NCBI RefSeq assembly: GCF_040100845.1
Contig: NZ_JAZHSH010000001.1
Coordinates: forward strand, 1,178,001 to 1,242,000
Origin: Chengkuizengella sp. SCS-71B
Lineage (GTDB): Bacteria; Bacillota; Bacilli; Paenibacillales; KCTC-33759
Reading direction: 5' to 3'
DNA length: 64,000 bases
The notes beneath the pieces were generated by a model. The model searched no databases. It saw only the letters and a program-made list of their open reading frames with translations, and was not told where the DNA came from. Each line of letters opens with the position of its first letter. Position 1 is the stretch's first letter. A program made the translations under genes and the position numbers. This document shows positions 25,808 through 35,734 of the stretch, piece by piece.

Positions 25808-26542
25808 ATGAAACAACAAAAAACTGGAATAGGGAGAATGTGGAACTTGTATAAAAAAGGTGGGATCACTCCTGCGGTATCTTCAATGTTCAACAATCAA
25901 AATGCACAGCAAATGGCATTTATTCGTTCTGTCATGAAAAATCAAAGAAAAACATCCATCTCTGATATGCCTTTAAATCAATTAGAAGTCGTTGTTTTTG
26001 ATTTGGAAACGACAGGATTTTCCCCAAATCAAGGTGATGAAATTATTTCGATAGGTGCTGTTTTAGTAGAGGGAACAGAGATTAGATCTAAAAAAACATT
26101 TTATACGATTACAAATCCAAATAGAAAAATTCCTGATCATATTGTGCAATTAACTGGGATTACAAATGAGATGGCTTTAAAAGGTTCGCAGCTGATTGAT
26201 GCTTTACATCAATTTTTAGGCTTCGTAAATAAAAGAGTGCTTTTAGCGCATGGTACAGGTCATGACAAACAATTTTTGAATTCTGCGCTTTGGAAAACAT
26301 CAAGAATTAGACTATCTCATCGCGTTTTGGATAGTATGATTATAGGGAAGTGGCTTCATCCAGAAGTTCAAAATTATGATTTGGACACTTTATTAAATAT
26401 TTATGATATTCCAATCACGGAAAGGCATCACGCATTACAAGATTCATTAATGACAGCTCAATTGTGGATCAAATTTTTACAAAAGATTATGAAAAAGAAC
26501 ATCTCAACTCTAGGAGATTTATATGCCTACCTAGGTAAATAG
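25808..26542 (+). CDS. DEDDh 3'-5' exonuclease (DnaQ/PolC-like)
   Basis: A 244-residue protein with an N-terminal basic region of about 60 residues and a complete DEDDh exonuclease fold: ExoI VVFDLETTGFSP (D, E), ExoII LLAHGTGHDKQFL (D) and ExoIII ERHHALQDSLMTAQLW (H, D). It may act on DNA, RNA or nucleotidyl adducts. The same pair (DUF294 plus DnaQ-like exonuclease) is seen beside transporters in other bacteria, as known from such clusters generally. It ends 10 bases before the convergent MFS gene. Confidence 0.88.
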   Translation: MKQQKTGIGRMWNLYKKGGITPAVSSMFNNQNAQQMAFIRSVMKNQRKTSISDMPLNQLEVVVFDLETTGFSPNQGDEIISIGAVLVEGTEIRSKKTFYTITNPNRKIPDHIVQLTGITNEMALKGSQLIDALHQFLGFVNKRVLLAHGTGHDKQFLNSALWKTSRIRLSHRVLDSMIIGKWLHPEVQNYDLDTLLNIYDIPITERHHALQDSLMTAQLWIKFLQKIMKKNISTLGDLYAYLGK

Positions 26543-26552
26543 AAAGGTCGGA

Positions 26553-27854
26553 TCAACTAACTTTTTTATTAGGATGAATAAGGAAAAATACCAGAAAAAG
26601 AGCAATTGCAGATAAACTGGTAACTGTAATAAAAACGAGTTGATCAGAAATACCGACTAACCAACTAAATAGCGGTGGACCAAAAGCAACCCCTAAAAAT
26701 CTTAAGCTATTGTATAATGATGTGATCATTCCCCTTTCCTTCCTAGAAACAGATCCTGTAATTAATGTGTTTATACAGGGTAATACCAAGCCCGTACCAA
26801 TACTGCTCAAAGTAATAAGGGATATAAACAAGTAAATATTTTTATAAAAAAAGATAGTAAACGTTAGAGAAAGAACAGAAATCAAGAGACCAATATTCAA
26901 TACCCATCGAATGATAACTCCATTTTTTTTAATTTTGCTTCCAGTAATATATGAAGTGAAAACCATCCCTAATAAAGGAATTGCTAAAATAAATCCTTTC
27001 AAAACGCCATCTATAGAATAAGGTTTATTTTCTAATAAATCTGATAAATAAAACAAAACTCCAAATAAAATAAACAAAGCCAATGAACCAACAAAGAAAG
27101 AAGTGATTAACCAACGTCCTTTCTTTTTTAATATGAACACAATTTTTTTTAGATAAGGTTTTAATTTTATAGCTTTCTTTCTCTTTTTAGGTTCTTTGAT
27201 GAAAAATATGACGCCTAATAAAGAAATAAGACAAAAAACAGGAAAAGCAAAAAAAGCCGCATACCATATAATAAATGCTAGTAATGATCCAATGATCGGA
27301 CTTAACACTTTACCAGTACCATTGGCAGCTTCAATCAATCCTAGAGTTTTGCTTTCCATTCCTCCTTTAAATAAGTCGCCCACTAATGCCATAGCGATAG
27401 GAGCGGTTCCTGCTGCACCTAAACCTTGGATGATACGTGCTATTAATATTAAAACATAGGATTGCCACACAGCTGCAAATCCTGCCAACACTCCTCCTAA
27501 ACCGTAAACAATCAGAGAAGGAATAATGATTGATTTTCTATTGTAGCGATCGGATAAGTATCCTAATACAGGGATGAACAATCCAGCTGATACAGAAAAT
27601 AAGGTGATCGTTAGACTCGTTTGAAATTGGCTTATGTTCATTACACGCTGCATATCAGGGAGGACGGGAATAATCATAGAATTACCTAAAACTAAAACAA
27701 TGGGAACAGAAGATAAAGACATATATAGAAGCAAATTAACTTTAGTATGTTCAACGTTATTTTGTTCAACATTAGCGTTTTTTTTATGAATAGGGAAAGA
27801 TTCAATATCACTCTCGAAAGAAATCTGCAGTTTCTTTTTTTTCGTTTTAAACAT
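26553..27854 (-). CDS. MFS drug/metabolite exporter (DHA1-like)
   Basis: A 433-residue transporter with a 45-residue charged N-terminal tail (MFKTKKKKLQ) and twelve predicted spans. The MFS motif A variant GYLSDRYNRKSIII lies after span 2 and the antiporter motif C-type segment LGLIEAANGTGKVLSPIIGS in span 5. It is divergently transcribed from a MarR-family regulator across 120 bases carrying a perfect palindrome, a layout typical of a regulated efflux pump. The substrate is unknown. Confidence 0.9.
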   Translation of the reverse strand: MFKTKKKKLQISFESDIESFPIHKKNANVEQNNVEHTKVNLLLYMSLSSVPIVLVLGNSMIIPVLPDMQRVMNISQFQTSLTITLFSVSAGLFIPVLGYLSDRYNRKSIIIPSLIVYGLGGVLAGFAAVWQSYVLILIARIIQGLGAAGTAPIAMALVGDLFKGGMESKTLGLIEAANGTGKVLSPIIGSLLAFIIWYAAFFAFPVFCLISLLGVIFFIKEPKKRKKAIKLKPYLKKIVFILKKKGRWLITSFFVGSLALFILFGVLFYLSDLLENKPYSIDGVLKGFILAIPLLGMVFTSYITGSKIKKNGVIIRWVLNIGLLISVLSLTFTIFFYKNIYLFISLITLSSIGTGLVLPCINTLITGSVSRKERGMITSLYNSLRFLGVAFGPPLFSWLVGISDQLVFITVTSLSAIALFLVFFLIHPNKKVS

Positions 27855-27946
27855 TTGATGCCTCCTTGTCAGGAATGTTTATTAAAGACACTTATGTTAA
27901 TGTTCCCGCATAACTCATCAACATACGTTATAAAAATGTTGACAAC

Positions 27947-27973
27947 AATTTAGTTTATATACTAAACTAAATT
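27947..27973. promoter_or_regulatory. Perfect palindromic operator of the MarR-family regulator
   Basis: AATTTAGTTTA TATAC TAAACTAAATT, 11-bp arms. It overlaps the -10 region of the marR-type promoter (TTGACA at 27939-27944) and ends one base before the ATG. Related AGTTTAGTAACTA sites precede the gene at 28536. Confidence 0.8.
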
Positions 27974-27974
27974 T

Positions 27975-28433
27975 ATGAATAGAAAAAATATGGAACCATC
28001 AAACAGAAATATAGATATGGGAAGTCGTCATTTAGGGCGATTATTTATGCAATTTAAACAACTGGAACGACACCCACGTGTATTTGGTGATGCAGGTCCG
28101 TTAACACCGAGTGAAATTCATACAATAGATGCCATAAGCTGTGAAGGCGGCATTCTTATGAGTGAATTGGCTACTAGACTTAGTGTGACGAAAGGTGCTG
28201 TATCACAAATTGTGAAAAAACTTGAATCAAAACGACTTGTTCAAAGGACCCCTCATCATGAGGATTCTAGGGCTGTAATAATTTCACTCTCTGAAAAAGG
28301 ATTGATGGCATTCCATGCACATCGAGAATTGCATCAAAATTTTTATAAAGAACTTAGTGATCAATTAGACGGAAATGAAATTGAAATATTTGAGAAATGC
28401 ATTCAGAAGCTAACGGAGTTATTAAAAAAATAA
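27975..28433 (+). CDS. MarR-family transcriptional regulator, possibly leaderless
   Basis: A 152-residue winged-helix regulator: EIHTIDAISCEGGILMSELATRL, the recognition helix region SVTKGAVSQIVKKLESKRLV, and wing RTPHHEDSRAVIISLS. A TTGACA (27939) and TAAACT (27963) pair with 18-base spacing puts the transcription start at or within a base or two of ATG 27975, and no Shine-Dalgarno precedes this ATG or the next in-frame ones. The mRNA may therefore be leaderless. The palindrome at 27947-27973 suggests autorepression and control of the divergent MFS pump. Confidence 0.88.
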   Translation: MNRKNMEPSNRNIDMGSRHLGRLFMQFKQLERHPRVFGDAGPLTPSEIHTIDAISCEGGILMSELATRLSVTKGAVSQIVKKLESKRLVQRTPHHEDSRAVIISLSEKGLMAFHAHRELHQNFYKELSDQLDGNEIEIFEKCIQKLTELLKK

Positions 28434-28455
28434 TAATAATTTTTTTTGAGGATTT

Positions 28456-28511
28456 AGTTTAGTAACTATACTATCTATCGAAATATTTTTTAATAAATAG
28501 TTTAGTAACTA
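28456..28511. promoter_or_regulatory. Two direct operator-like repeats before the oxidoreductase gene
   Basis: AGTTTAGTAACTA occurs at 28456-28468 and 28499-28511, 43 bases apart (about four turns). It shares its core with the 27947-27973 palindrome, so the same MarR protein probably binds here. Confidence 0.65.
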
Positions 28512-28535
28512 AATTAAATTGAGGAGGTTTTCAAT

Positions 28536-29603
28536 GTGAAGGACAAAATTATAGTTATGGGTGGATACGGACAAGTAGGTCAAATCATCAGCAAGGATCT
28601 TGGGAAGCTTTTTCCTGGAAAGGTTTTTGCAGCTGGAAGAAATTATATGAAAGCTAAAGATTTCTGCGACATGACTAAAGGAAATGTGTACCCACTTCAA
28701 GTTGATGTGAATGAAGACTTTTTATCAGACCATATGTTGAAAGAAACATCGGTAGTTGTTATGTGCTTAGATCAACAGAATACACGATTTATGGAACAGT
28801 GTTTTCAACACGATATTCATTATGTGGATATCACAGCGTCTTATGAATTTTTAACAAAAGTAAGGAACATCAGCTTGGAAAACAGTCCATTGCAATCTAC
28901 CGCGGTTTTAAGTGTAGGTTTAGCCCCAGGACTGACGAATATGCTGGTCAAGCACAATGTTGAGCAAATGGATGAAGTGAATTCCGCTGATATTTACATT
29001 ATGATGGGTGTGGGAGATCAGCATGGAAAAGCGGGGATAGAATGGATGATCAATAACTTGAATTCTAAATTCCCTGTAATTGAAAATGGAGCAGAAAAAC
29101 AGGTAAGAAGTTTTGAAAACGGCTTAAGAACTGAGTTCCCAAATAAATTAGGACATAGAAAAGCTTTTCGTTTTAACTTTACAGATCAACATGTATTGCC
29201 GCATACGTTAGGTATTGGATCAGTATCTACCAGACTTTGCTTTGATTCCATTGTCTTGACGAATCTTATGGCATTGTTAAAAAAGGTTGGTTTTTTCCGT
29301 TTGCTTACGATAAGTTATTTACATCAACTTACACTTGTTTTGTTCGAAAAGCTGAATTTTGGCAGTGATATTTGGGTGATTAAAGTGAGTACAGAAGGAT
29401 ATATAGATGGTAATAAAGCAAATATAGAAACCACTCTACATGGACAAAAGGAATCATTCATTACAGGAAAAGTAGCTGCATTTGTCGCAAAGGAACTATA
29501 TATAAACAAATATTCACAAGGAATTTTTCATATCGAGGAGTTGTTTCAGCCTAAGGAGCTGTTTAATGATTTGAGCTCTTACATGCAATTTGAATCCATA
29601 TGA
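28536..29603 (+). CDS. Saccharopine-dehydrogenase-like NAD(P)-binding protein
   Basis: A 355-residue protein with an N-terminal Rossmann fold (KIIVMGGYGQVGQIISKDL) and the conserved VVVMCLDQQNTRFMEQC and YVDITASYEFL strands of the saccharopine dehydrogenase-like family. The C-terminal half (GLAPGLTNMLVKHN) matches the family's second domain. The true reaction is unknown; these proteins act on many substrates. GTG 28536 has GAGGAGG upstream. It is probably co-regulated with the MFS pump by the MarR protein, through the sites at 28456-28511. Confidence 0.82.
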   Translation: MKDKIIVMGGYGQVGQIISKDLGKLFPGKVFAAGRNYMKAKDFCDMTKGNVYPLQVDVNEDFLSDHMLKETSVVVMCLDQQNTRFMEQCFQHDIHYVDITASYEFLTKVRNISLENSPLQSTAVLSVGLAPGLTNMLVKHNVEQMDEVNSADIYIMMGVGDQHGKAGIEWMINNLNSKFPVIENGAEKQVRSFENGLRTEFPNKLGHRKAFRFNFTDQHVLPHTLGIGSVSTRLCFDSIVLTNLMALLKKVGFFRLLTISYLHQLTLVLFEKLNFGSDIWVIKVSTEGYIDGNKANIETTLHGQKESFITGKVAAFVAKELYINKYSQGIFHIEELFQPKELFNDLSSYMQFESI

Positions 29604-29614
29604 TCCTTAAAAAA

Positions 29615-29649
29615 GAAGCTGAAGAGGTATTAATGCTTTCTTCAGCTTC
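29615..29649 (-). terminator. Terminator of cimA
   Basis: GAAGCTGAAGA / TCTTCAGCTTC with a T-run on the minus strand; it also faces the end of the plus-strand oxidoreductase gene. Confidence 0.85.
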
Positions 29650-29657
29650 TCAAATAC

Positions 29658-31277
29658 TTAATGGTTGATCAATCCTAAAGTTTTTTGTTGGTTGTTTTCT
29701 TCAGAATCTGTCCTAGTTTTTCCAATTAAACCATAACGGATGCTGTCGACTAAAGCTTGCCAGCTAGCTTCTATAATATTTTCTGAAACACCTACTGTGC
29801 TCCAAGTATTTTCAAAATCAGATGATTCAATAAGTACACGTACTTTTGCAGCTGTAGCGTCTTTTTCATCGATCACACGTACCTTGTAATCAGATAAATG
29901 CATATTTTTAATTTCAGGATAAAACTTCTCAAGTGCTTTTCTAAGTGCATTGTCTAATGCATTTACTGGACCCGTTCCTTCTGCTGCCATATATACGAGT
30001 TCTCCGTGTACGTTCAGTTTTACAATAGCCTCTGATGCCACTGGACGATCTTTAGATTTAGCCACTAATATCTTAAATGATTCTAATGTAAAAATTTCTT
30101 CTACCTCTCCAAATGCTTTTCGCAATAATAATTCCAATGATGCGTCAGCACCTTCAAATTGATATCCTTGATGCTCCAATGTTTTTATATCATCAATGAT
30201 TTTTTTCGCTTGTGCAGACTCTTTGTCAAAATCAAGATTCAATTCTTCTGCTTTAAAGATAACGTTGCTTTGACCAGCTAATTCAGAGACCAATACTCTT
30301 TGTTTATTGCCTACAAGTTTAGGAACGATATGCTCATATGTTTTAGGGTGTTTCATAATAGCAGATACATGAATGCCTCCCTTGTGTGCAAAAGCAGCTG
30401 CACCTACATAGGGTTGATTTACGGGCATGTTCATGTTAGCAATTTCACTAACATAACGAGAGACATTTGTTAATTGCGATAATTGCTCATTTGTTACGCA
30501 TTGATAGTTAAGCTTTAGTTGTAAATTGGGAATGATAGAGATTAAATTTGCATTGCCGCAACGTTCACCCAATCCATTCATCGTACCTTGTACCTGTCTA
30601 GCACCTGCTTTTACAGCAGCTAAGGAATTAGCAACCGCCAACTCACAGTCGTTATGTGTATGAATCCCTATAGAAGTGGAAACTGTATTACACACCTTAC
30701 TAACAATTTCAAATATCTCACTTGGCATTGAACCACCGTTTGTATCACATAATACGATCCAATCTGCACCTGCATCTTCTGCTTTTTGAATCGTAGCAAG
30801 CGCATATTCAGGATTGTTTTTATATCCATCAAAGAAATGCTCTGCATCATAAATGACTTCAAGACCTTTGCTTTTTAAATACTTAATAGAATCATATATC
30901 ATTTCTAGATTTTCTTCTAAACTTGTTTGAATTGCTTTATGGACATGAAAGTCCCATGATTTTCCGAAGATGGTGGCAACTGAGACTTTTGTTTCTAAAA
31001 TTCGATTTAAATTCATATCATCTTCAGCCTTTATACCTTTACGACGTGTGCTGCCAAAAGCGGTTACTTTTGCATTTTTTAAGTTAAGTTCCTTAACCCT
31101 GTTGAAAAATTCAATATCCTTATGATTGCTGCCAGGCCAACCACCTTCTATATAGTGAACACCTAATGTGTCTAATTTCCCAGCAATTTTAATTTTATCC
31201 TCAACTGATAAGCTAATTCCTTCTCCTTGAGTACCATCTCGAAGTGTAGTATCAAAAAGTTTAACAACGTTTGTCAT
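29658..31277 (-). CDS. cimA: (R)-citramalate synthase
   Basis: A 539-residue enzyme of the isopropylmalate-synthase superfamily that condenses pyruvate and acetyl-CoA to citramalate, opening a threonine-independent route to isoleucine. It has an N-terminal TIM barrel with metal and substrate motifs [18 protein letters not shown] and [33 protein letters not shown], and a C-terminal LeuA dimer/regulatory domain (about 400-520) for feedback control. The [14 protein letters not shown] form separates CimA from LeuA. ATG 31277 follows AAGGAGGA. It is monocistronic with a terminator at 29615-29649. Confidence 0.92.
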   Translation of the reverse strand: MTNVVKLFDTTLRDGTQGEGISLSVEDKIKIAGKLDTLGVHYIEGGWPGSNHKDIEFFNRVKELNLKNAKVTAFGSTRRKGIKAEDDMNLNRILETKVSVATIFGKSWDFHVHKAIQTSLEENLEMIYDSIKYLKSKGLEVIYDAEHFFDGYKNNPEYALATIQKAEDAGADWIVLCDTNGGSMPSEIFEIVSKVCNTVSTSIGIHTHNDCELAVANSLAAVKAGARQVQGTMNGLGERCGNANLISIIPNLQLKLNYQCVTNEQLSQLTNVSRYVSEIANMNMPVNQPYVGAAAFAHKGGIHVSAIMKHPKTYEHIVPKLVGNKQRVLVSELAGQSNVIFKAEELNLDFDKESAQAKKIIDDIKTLEHQGYQFEGADASLELLLRKAFGEVEEIFTLESFKILVAKSKDRPVASEAIVKLNVHGELVYMAAEGTGPVNALDNALRKALEKFYPEIKNMHLSDYKVRVIDEKDATAAKVRVLIESSDFENTWSTVGVSENIIEASWQALVDSIRYGLIGKTRTDSEENNQQKTLGLINH

Positions 31278-31480
31278 CAGGGTCCTCCTTAATAACGTTC
31301 ATAATTTAATATTGCATAATTATAACACTTTTTTATTCGGTTTTCTCCAAAAATTCCACCCAAATTTTGATAAATAAACAATTCTAAAGGTTGGACTTCA
31401 CTTTTTAGGTTACTTTATGTAAAATTGTAATGTTAATATAATGATATTTTAGTTTAATAAAATAGTGGAGGATTATAAAT

Positions 31481-31840
31481 ATGTCAACAAAACCAACAAG
31501 AACACTAGAACCTGTGGCTAATCCACATCCTGATCGTGAGTATGTAGTAGAAATTAAATGTCCTGAATTTACAGCATTGTGTCCTGTAACTGGTCAGCCT
31601 GATTTTGCTACGATTACGTTTAAATATGTGCCAGGTCCATACATTGTAGAATTAAAATCATTAAAACTATATATTTGGAGCTTTCGTGATGAAGGTCATT
31701 TCCATGAAGATGTAACCAATACAATGTTAAAAGATTTCGTAAGAATGATTCAACCACGTAAATTGGAGGTCTTCGGAGAATTTGGCGTGCGCGGAGGTAT
31801 TTACACAACCGTTAAAGCGGATTATGAAGAAGGCAAATAA
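31481..31840 (+). CDS. queF: NADPH-dependent 7-cyano-7-deazaguanine reductase QueF (short form)
   Basis: A 119-residue unimodular QueF that reduces preQ0 to preQ1 in queuosine synthesis. The nucleophile is C34 in [17 protein letters not shown], and the acid lies in [11 protein letters not shown]. The substrate-binding [13 protein letters not shown] is intact. It is shorter than B. subtilis QueF (about 165 residues) because the N-terminal extension and C-terminal tail are missing, as in other short QueFs. It starts at ATG 31481 after GGAGG. dinB starts inside its last codons. The remaining preQ0 genes (queD, queE, queC) are 7 kb downstream. Confidence 0.93.
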   Translation: MSTKPTRTLEPVANPHPDREYVVEIKCPEFTALCPVTGQPDFATITFKYVPGPYIVELKSLKLYIWSFRDEGHFHEDVTNTMLKDFVRMIQPRKLEVFGEFGVRGGIYTTVKADYEEGK

Positions 31841-33119
31841 TTATTATCCAAAACAAGGTAGAGTTATCCTCCATGTGGATATGAATGCTTTTTATTGTTC
31901 AGTACATGAAGCTGAAGAGCCCGAAAAGTACAAGGGGAAACCTATTGCTGTTTCAGGTAGTACTGAACTACGAAAAGGCATTATCGTTACCTCTTCATAT
32001 CCGGCTCGAAATCGAGGGATAAGAACGGGGATGAATGTCAGGGAAGCTTTACAGAAATGTCCTGAACTCATATTGATTCGCCCCGATTTTGACTTGTATA
32101 GAACTTACTCACTTCGTTTTATGGATATGGCTCGAAATTTTTCACCTTTAGTACAAGTCATGTCCATAGACGAGTGTTTTTTAGATATTACAGGGTCTAA
32201 ACAGTTTGGATCTCCTATAGAGATTGCAGAAACTTTGCAGAAAAGGATTCAGTCGGAATTAGCACTTCCTTGTTCCATTGGAATTGCTCCTAATAAGCTA
32301 TTAGCAAAAATGGCATCAAATATGAAAAAGCCAAACGGAATTCATATTTTAAGATTACGAGATGTACCTCAAATTTTATGGTCTAAACCATGTTCTGACT
32401 TATATGGTATTGGTGAAAGAACTGCAAAAAAATTAGAAAAGTTAAATATTTATACAATTGGGCAATTAGCGGGAGCGGATGAAGAAAAATTATTTAGCCG
32501 ATTCGGAACCCAGGGAATCATGTTAATTAAGGCAGCAAATGGATTAGATGATTCACCAGTAAATCTTGAACGTGAACAAAGTAAATCAGTTGGACATACG
32601 ACTACCCTTCCATTTGATTACACTCAGGAAGAAGATATTAAACGTGTGTTTTTAAATCTAGCAGATCAAGTAACAAGACGTCTTAGAAAAAAGGGGCTCA
32701 TTTCCAATACGATTCAAATAACAATACGTGACCCAAATATGAAAACGATCACTCGCTCTTGTACAATTTTACAACCTACTGACCAAACAGAAACTGTGTA
32801 CCATGAAGCATGTAGACTTTTTCAAAATAATTGGAAGCAAAATGAACCTGTACGATTACTAGGTATTACTTTGCAAAACCTATCATTAAAGCAAGAATCT
32901 CCTCAACAATTAGATTTATTTGAATATGAAACAGCACCTAAAAAAGAAGAGTTAATCAAAACGATGGATCAAATTCGAAATAAATTTGGAGAGGACTCAT
33001 TGTTAACTGCAGGGATGTTAAGTGAAGATCCATCTGCACTAATTAGAGATCATAAACATAGAGGAACCTCATTACAGACTGACTTTCTTGATACTAACAA
33101 AGATGATAATGAGGAATGA
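31824..33119 (+). CDS. dinB: Y-family DNA polymerase IV
   Basis: A translesion polymerase of about 431 residues. Catalytic carboxylates lie in [18 protein letters not shown] and [12 protein letters not shown]. The thumb helix-hairpin-helix is [18 protein letters not shown], the little finger spans about 235-350, and the C-terminal clamp-binding motif is QLDLF. ATG 31824 lies 17 bases inside queF, so translation is probably coupled; the longer frame to 31782 adds residues antagonistic to the family start. After the clamp motif there is a 60-residue charged tail, longer than usual. Confidence 0.93.
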   Translation: MKKANNYYPKQGRVILHVDMNAFYCSVHEAEEPEKYKGKPIAVSGSTELRKGIIVTSSYPARNRGIRTGMNVREALQKCPELILIRPDFDLYRTYSLRFMDMARNFSPLVQVMSIDECFLDITGSKQFGSPIEIAETLQKRIQSELALPCSIGIAPNKLLAKMASNMKKPNGIHILRLRDVPQILWSKPCSDLYGIGERTAKKLEKLNIYTIGQLAGADEEKLFSRFGTQGIMLIKAANGLDDSPVNLEREQSKSVGHTTTLPFDYTQEEDIKRVFLNLADQVTRRLRKKGLISNTIQITIRDPNMKTITRSCTILQPTDQTETVYHEACRLFQNNWKQNEPVRLLGITLQNLSLKQESPQQLDLFEYETAPKKEELIKTMDQIRNKFGEDSLLTAGMLSEDPSALIRDHKHRGTSLQTDFLDTNKDDNEE

Positions 33120-33238
33120 TTTAGTACATAATATTTTTATAAATCCCCAAAGATGAAACAGTTCTTTATTAACCTAATTATGAATTGTTATAAAAAGGGC
33201 ACAATAAATTACTGCAAAGCAATTGAACTTTCCATTAA

Positions 33239-33538
<300 letters not shown>

Positions 33539-33546
33539 TCATTTAG

Positions 33547-33576
33547 AACCTCTTCATTTAGAAGGGGTTTTTTAAA
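33547..33576 (+). terminator. Terminator of fer
   Basis: AACCTCTTC / GAAGGGGTT with a T-run, starting nine bases after the stop codon. Confidence 0.85.
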
Positions 33577-33586
33577 CTTTAATAAG

Positions 33587-33602
33587 CTCGCCAATCGGCG
33601 AG
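33587..33602. terminator. Second hairpin after fer
   Basis: CTCGCC AATC GGCGAG, the same hairpin as at 38029 and close to that at 7460, but with only a short T stretch. Confidence 0.55.
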
Positions 33603-33625
33603 TTTATTTATTGCACATTATTGCA

Positions 33626-33657
33626 CATTATATTGTGAAAAAAATCACAATATAATG
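33626..33657. repeat. Perfect 13-bp inverted repeat upstream of pyrD
   Basis: CATTATATTGTGA AAAAAA TCACAATATAATG, preceded by a twice-repeated TTGCACATTA (33611-33630). It may be an operator or an RNA hairpin; it lies 135 bases before pyrD. Confidence 0.6.
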
Positions 33658-33792
33658 ATTAATCTATATGATGTTAGGAAAGTTAACTTTAAGCTATTTA
33701 CAAAATGAACTTCTTCAATTTATAGTAGATAGAGATATAAATGAATCATGAACGGATTATCATTTACAAAATAGAGCTGTGGAGGAAATGTT

Positions 33793-34890
33793 ATGTTTTA
33801 TAAAAAAATAGTCAAACCTATATTTTTTCAAATGGACCCTGAAAAAGCACATCACATTACTATGAATGGGATGAGTTTGGCGAATAAAATACCCGGAGCG
33901 TTGTCATTATTAAATGGGTTATATGGAGTGCCTGAAAAAAAGGAACTATCTCAAAAATTGTGGAATATACATTTTTTAAATCCAGTTGGACTAGCTGCAG
34001 GATTAGATAAAAATGGTGTAGCCATACAAGGATTTTCATCTATTGGGTTTGGTTTTATGGAAGTTGGAACGGTTACACCTAAAGGACAACCTGGAAATGA
34101 GCAGCCAAGATTATTCAGATTACCTCCAGATAAAGCACTAATAAACCGCATGGGATTTAATAACCTAGGTGTGGATTCAATGGCGGAACATTTACAAAAA
34201 GTGTATACTAAAAAAGTACCGATAGCAGTTAATATTGGAAAAAATAAAATGACTCCAAATGAAGAAGCAATAACAGATTATCGAGTATGTATTCAACGTT
34301 TGTATTCCTACGGAGATTTTTTTGTTGTGAATATTAGTTCACCGAACACACCAAACCTAAGACAACTGCAGCATGGGGAAGAATTAAATCAATTGCTTGA
34401 AGCAGTAATGGATGAAATGAACATTCAACATCAACAATCTGGAAAAGAGGCAAAACCCGTACTGGTAAAGATTGCTCCAGATTTAAGTGATGAGGAATTA
34501 GAAACAACCATACAAAGTATTTTAAAACATCAAATTTCTGGTGTCATTGCAACAAACACTACGTTATCTCGTGATGGACTTTCACATTCTCATGCTCAAG
34601 AAACAGGGGGATTAAGCGGAAAAACATTATTCCATCCTTCTACTGAAATCATTCGTAAAATTTATAAAATATCCGAAGGGAAAATTCCTATCATTGGATC
34701 AGGAGGTATTTTCACAGCTGAGGATGCGTATGAGAAAATACGAGCTGGAGCGAGTTTGGTTGAAATATATACGTCATTAATTTATAAAGGTCCATCAGTT
34801 GTACGTGAAATTAATGCTGGTTTACTTAATTTATTAAAAAATGATGGTTTTACAAATATATCTGAAGCGATTGGAGCTGAACATAAGTAA
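33793..34890 (+). CDS. pyrD: Quinone-dependent dihydroorotate dehydrogenase (class 2)
   Basis: A 365-residue FMN enzyme that oxidises dihydroorotate to orotate with a quinone at the membrane. Class 2 signs are the N-terminal helical extension (FYKKIVKPIFFQMDPEKAHH) before the barrel, VGLAAGLDKNG, NRMGFNNLG, and serine as catalytic base in VNISSPNTPNLR (class 1B has cysteine). FMN-phosphate segments are IIGSGGI and GASLVEIYTSLIY. It lies outside a pyr operon. Class 2 enzymes are uncommon in Bacillus itself but occur in other Bacillales. Confidence 0.94.
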   Translation: MFYKKIVKPIFFQMDPEKAHHITMNGMSLANKIPGALSLLNGLYGVPEKKELSQKLWNIHFLNPVGLAAGLDKNGVAIQGFSSIGFGFMEVGTVTPKGQPGNEQPRLFRLPPDKALINRMGFNNLGVDSMAEHLQKVYTKKVPIAVNIGKNKMTPNEEAITDYRVCIQRLYSYGDFFVVNISSPNTPNLRQLQHGEELNQLLEAVMDEMNIQHQQSGKEAKPVLVKIAPDLSDEELETTIQSILKHQISGVIATNTTLSRDGLSHSHAQETGGLSGKTLFHPSTEIIRKIYKISEGKIPIIGSGGIFTAEDAYEKIRAGASLVEIYTSLIYKGPSVVREINAGLLNLLKNDGFTNISEAIGAEHK

Positions 34891-34932
34891 ACGGAAATCA
34901 TGCTTCAGACTGTTGATAAATGGAGGTATTAT

Positions 34933-35733
34933 ATGGATGGAAGGGATTGGAGGAAGTTTTTATACCCCTATGAACAATCAGTAGATGAATTGAAGGTCAA
35001 ATTTAAGTCCTTACGTACCGAATTAAAGCAATTAGAAGAGTTTTCACCTATAGAATTCGTTACAGGAAGAGTAAAAAAAGTTTCCAGTATTTTAGAAAAA
35101 GCAAGGAAACTTAACGTATCTATGGATCAACTGGAAACAGGAATTGAGGATATTGCTGGAATTCGTATCATGTGTCAATTTGTAGAAGATATCGAACGGG
35201 TAGTAGAGTTAATACATGAAAGACAAGATATGGATGTAGTTTATGAGAAGGATTATGTTAACAATAATAAACCTAGTGGATATCGAAGTTATCATGTGAT
35301 CGTGGAATATCCTGTGCAAACCGCACTAGGTGTAAAAAAAGTGTTGGCTGAGATTCAGATTCGTACGTTAGCAATGAATTTTTGGGCTACAATTGAACAT
35401 TCATTAAACTATAAATATAAAGAAAAACTGCCAAAAGAAGTAGTAACAAGGTTGGAAAAAGCCGCAGAGGCTGCTTTTAAACTTGATGAAGAGATGTCAA
35501 GCATTCGAGAAGAAATAGTAGATGCACAAAAGGATTTTGCAACAAAATCCGATCTTGTATATAAGGTGTTAAGTGAGATACAAGTATTGTTCTTTTATAG
35601 GAGAGTGAAGGAGGCAGCAGCTTTTCAATTGAGATTCAACGAGATTTGGGAAGAAGAGGATTATCAGAGTATGTGGCAGCTTTCTGAAGAAATCCATCAA
35701 GCGCTTTCCTTAGCGAAAGGAGATCAACCTTAA
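34933..35733 (+). CDS. Small alarmone synthetase (RelA/SpoT synthetase domain)
   Basis: A 266-residue (p)ppGpp synthetase without HD hydrolase, TGS or ACT domains. Conserved synthetase blocks are EDIAGIRIMCQFVEDI, NNKPSGYRSYHVIVEYP, EIQIRTLAMNFWATIEHSLNYKYK. A C-terminal helix (about 170-205) would support oligomerisation as in RelQ. It is longer than B. subtilis YjbM or YwaC by some 50 residues, with an extra helical C-terminal segment. ATG 34933 has TGGAGG six bases upstream; the frame's earlier ATG lacks a site. A DUF309 gene follows after one base. Confidence 0.9.
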   Translation: MDGRDWRKFLYPYEQSVDELKVKFKSLRTELKQLEEFSPIEFVTGRVKKVSSILEKARKLNVSMDQLETGIEDIAGIRIMCQFVEDIERVVELIHERQDMDVVYEKDYVNNNKPSGYRSYHVIVEYPVQTALGVKKVLAEIQIRTLAMNFWATIEHSLNYKYKEKLPKEVVTRLEKAAEAAFKLDEEMSSIREEIVDAQKDFATKSDLVYKVLSEIQVLFFYRRVKEAAAFQLRFNEIWEEEDYQSMWQLSEEIHQALSLAKGDQP

Positions 35734-35734
35734 C

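Noticed and set aside
31278-31480. preQ1 riboswitch before queF
   Set aside because: AGGTTGGACTTC followed by an AT-rich stretch looked suggestive but lacks the required pseudoknot partner.
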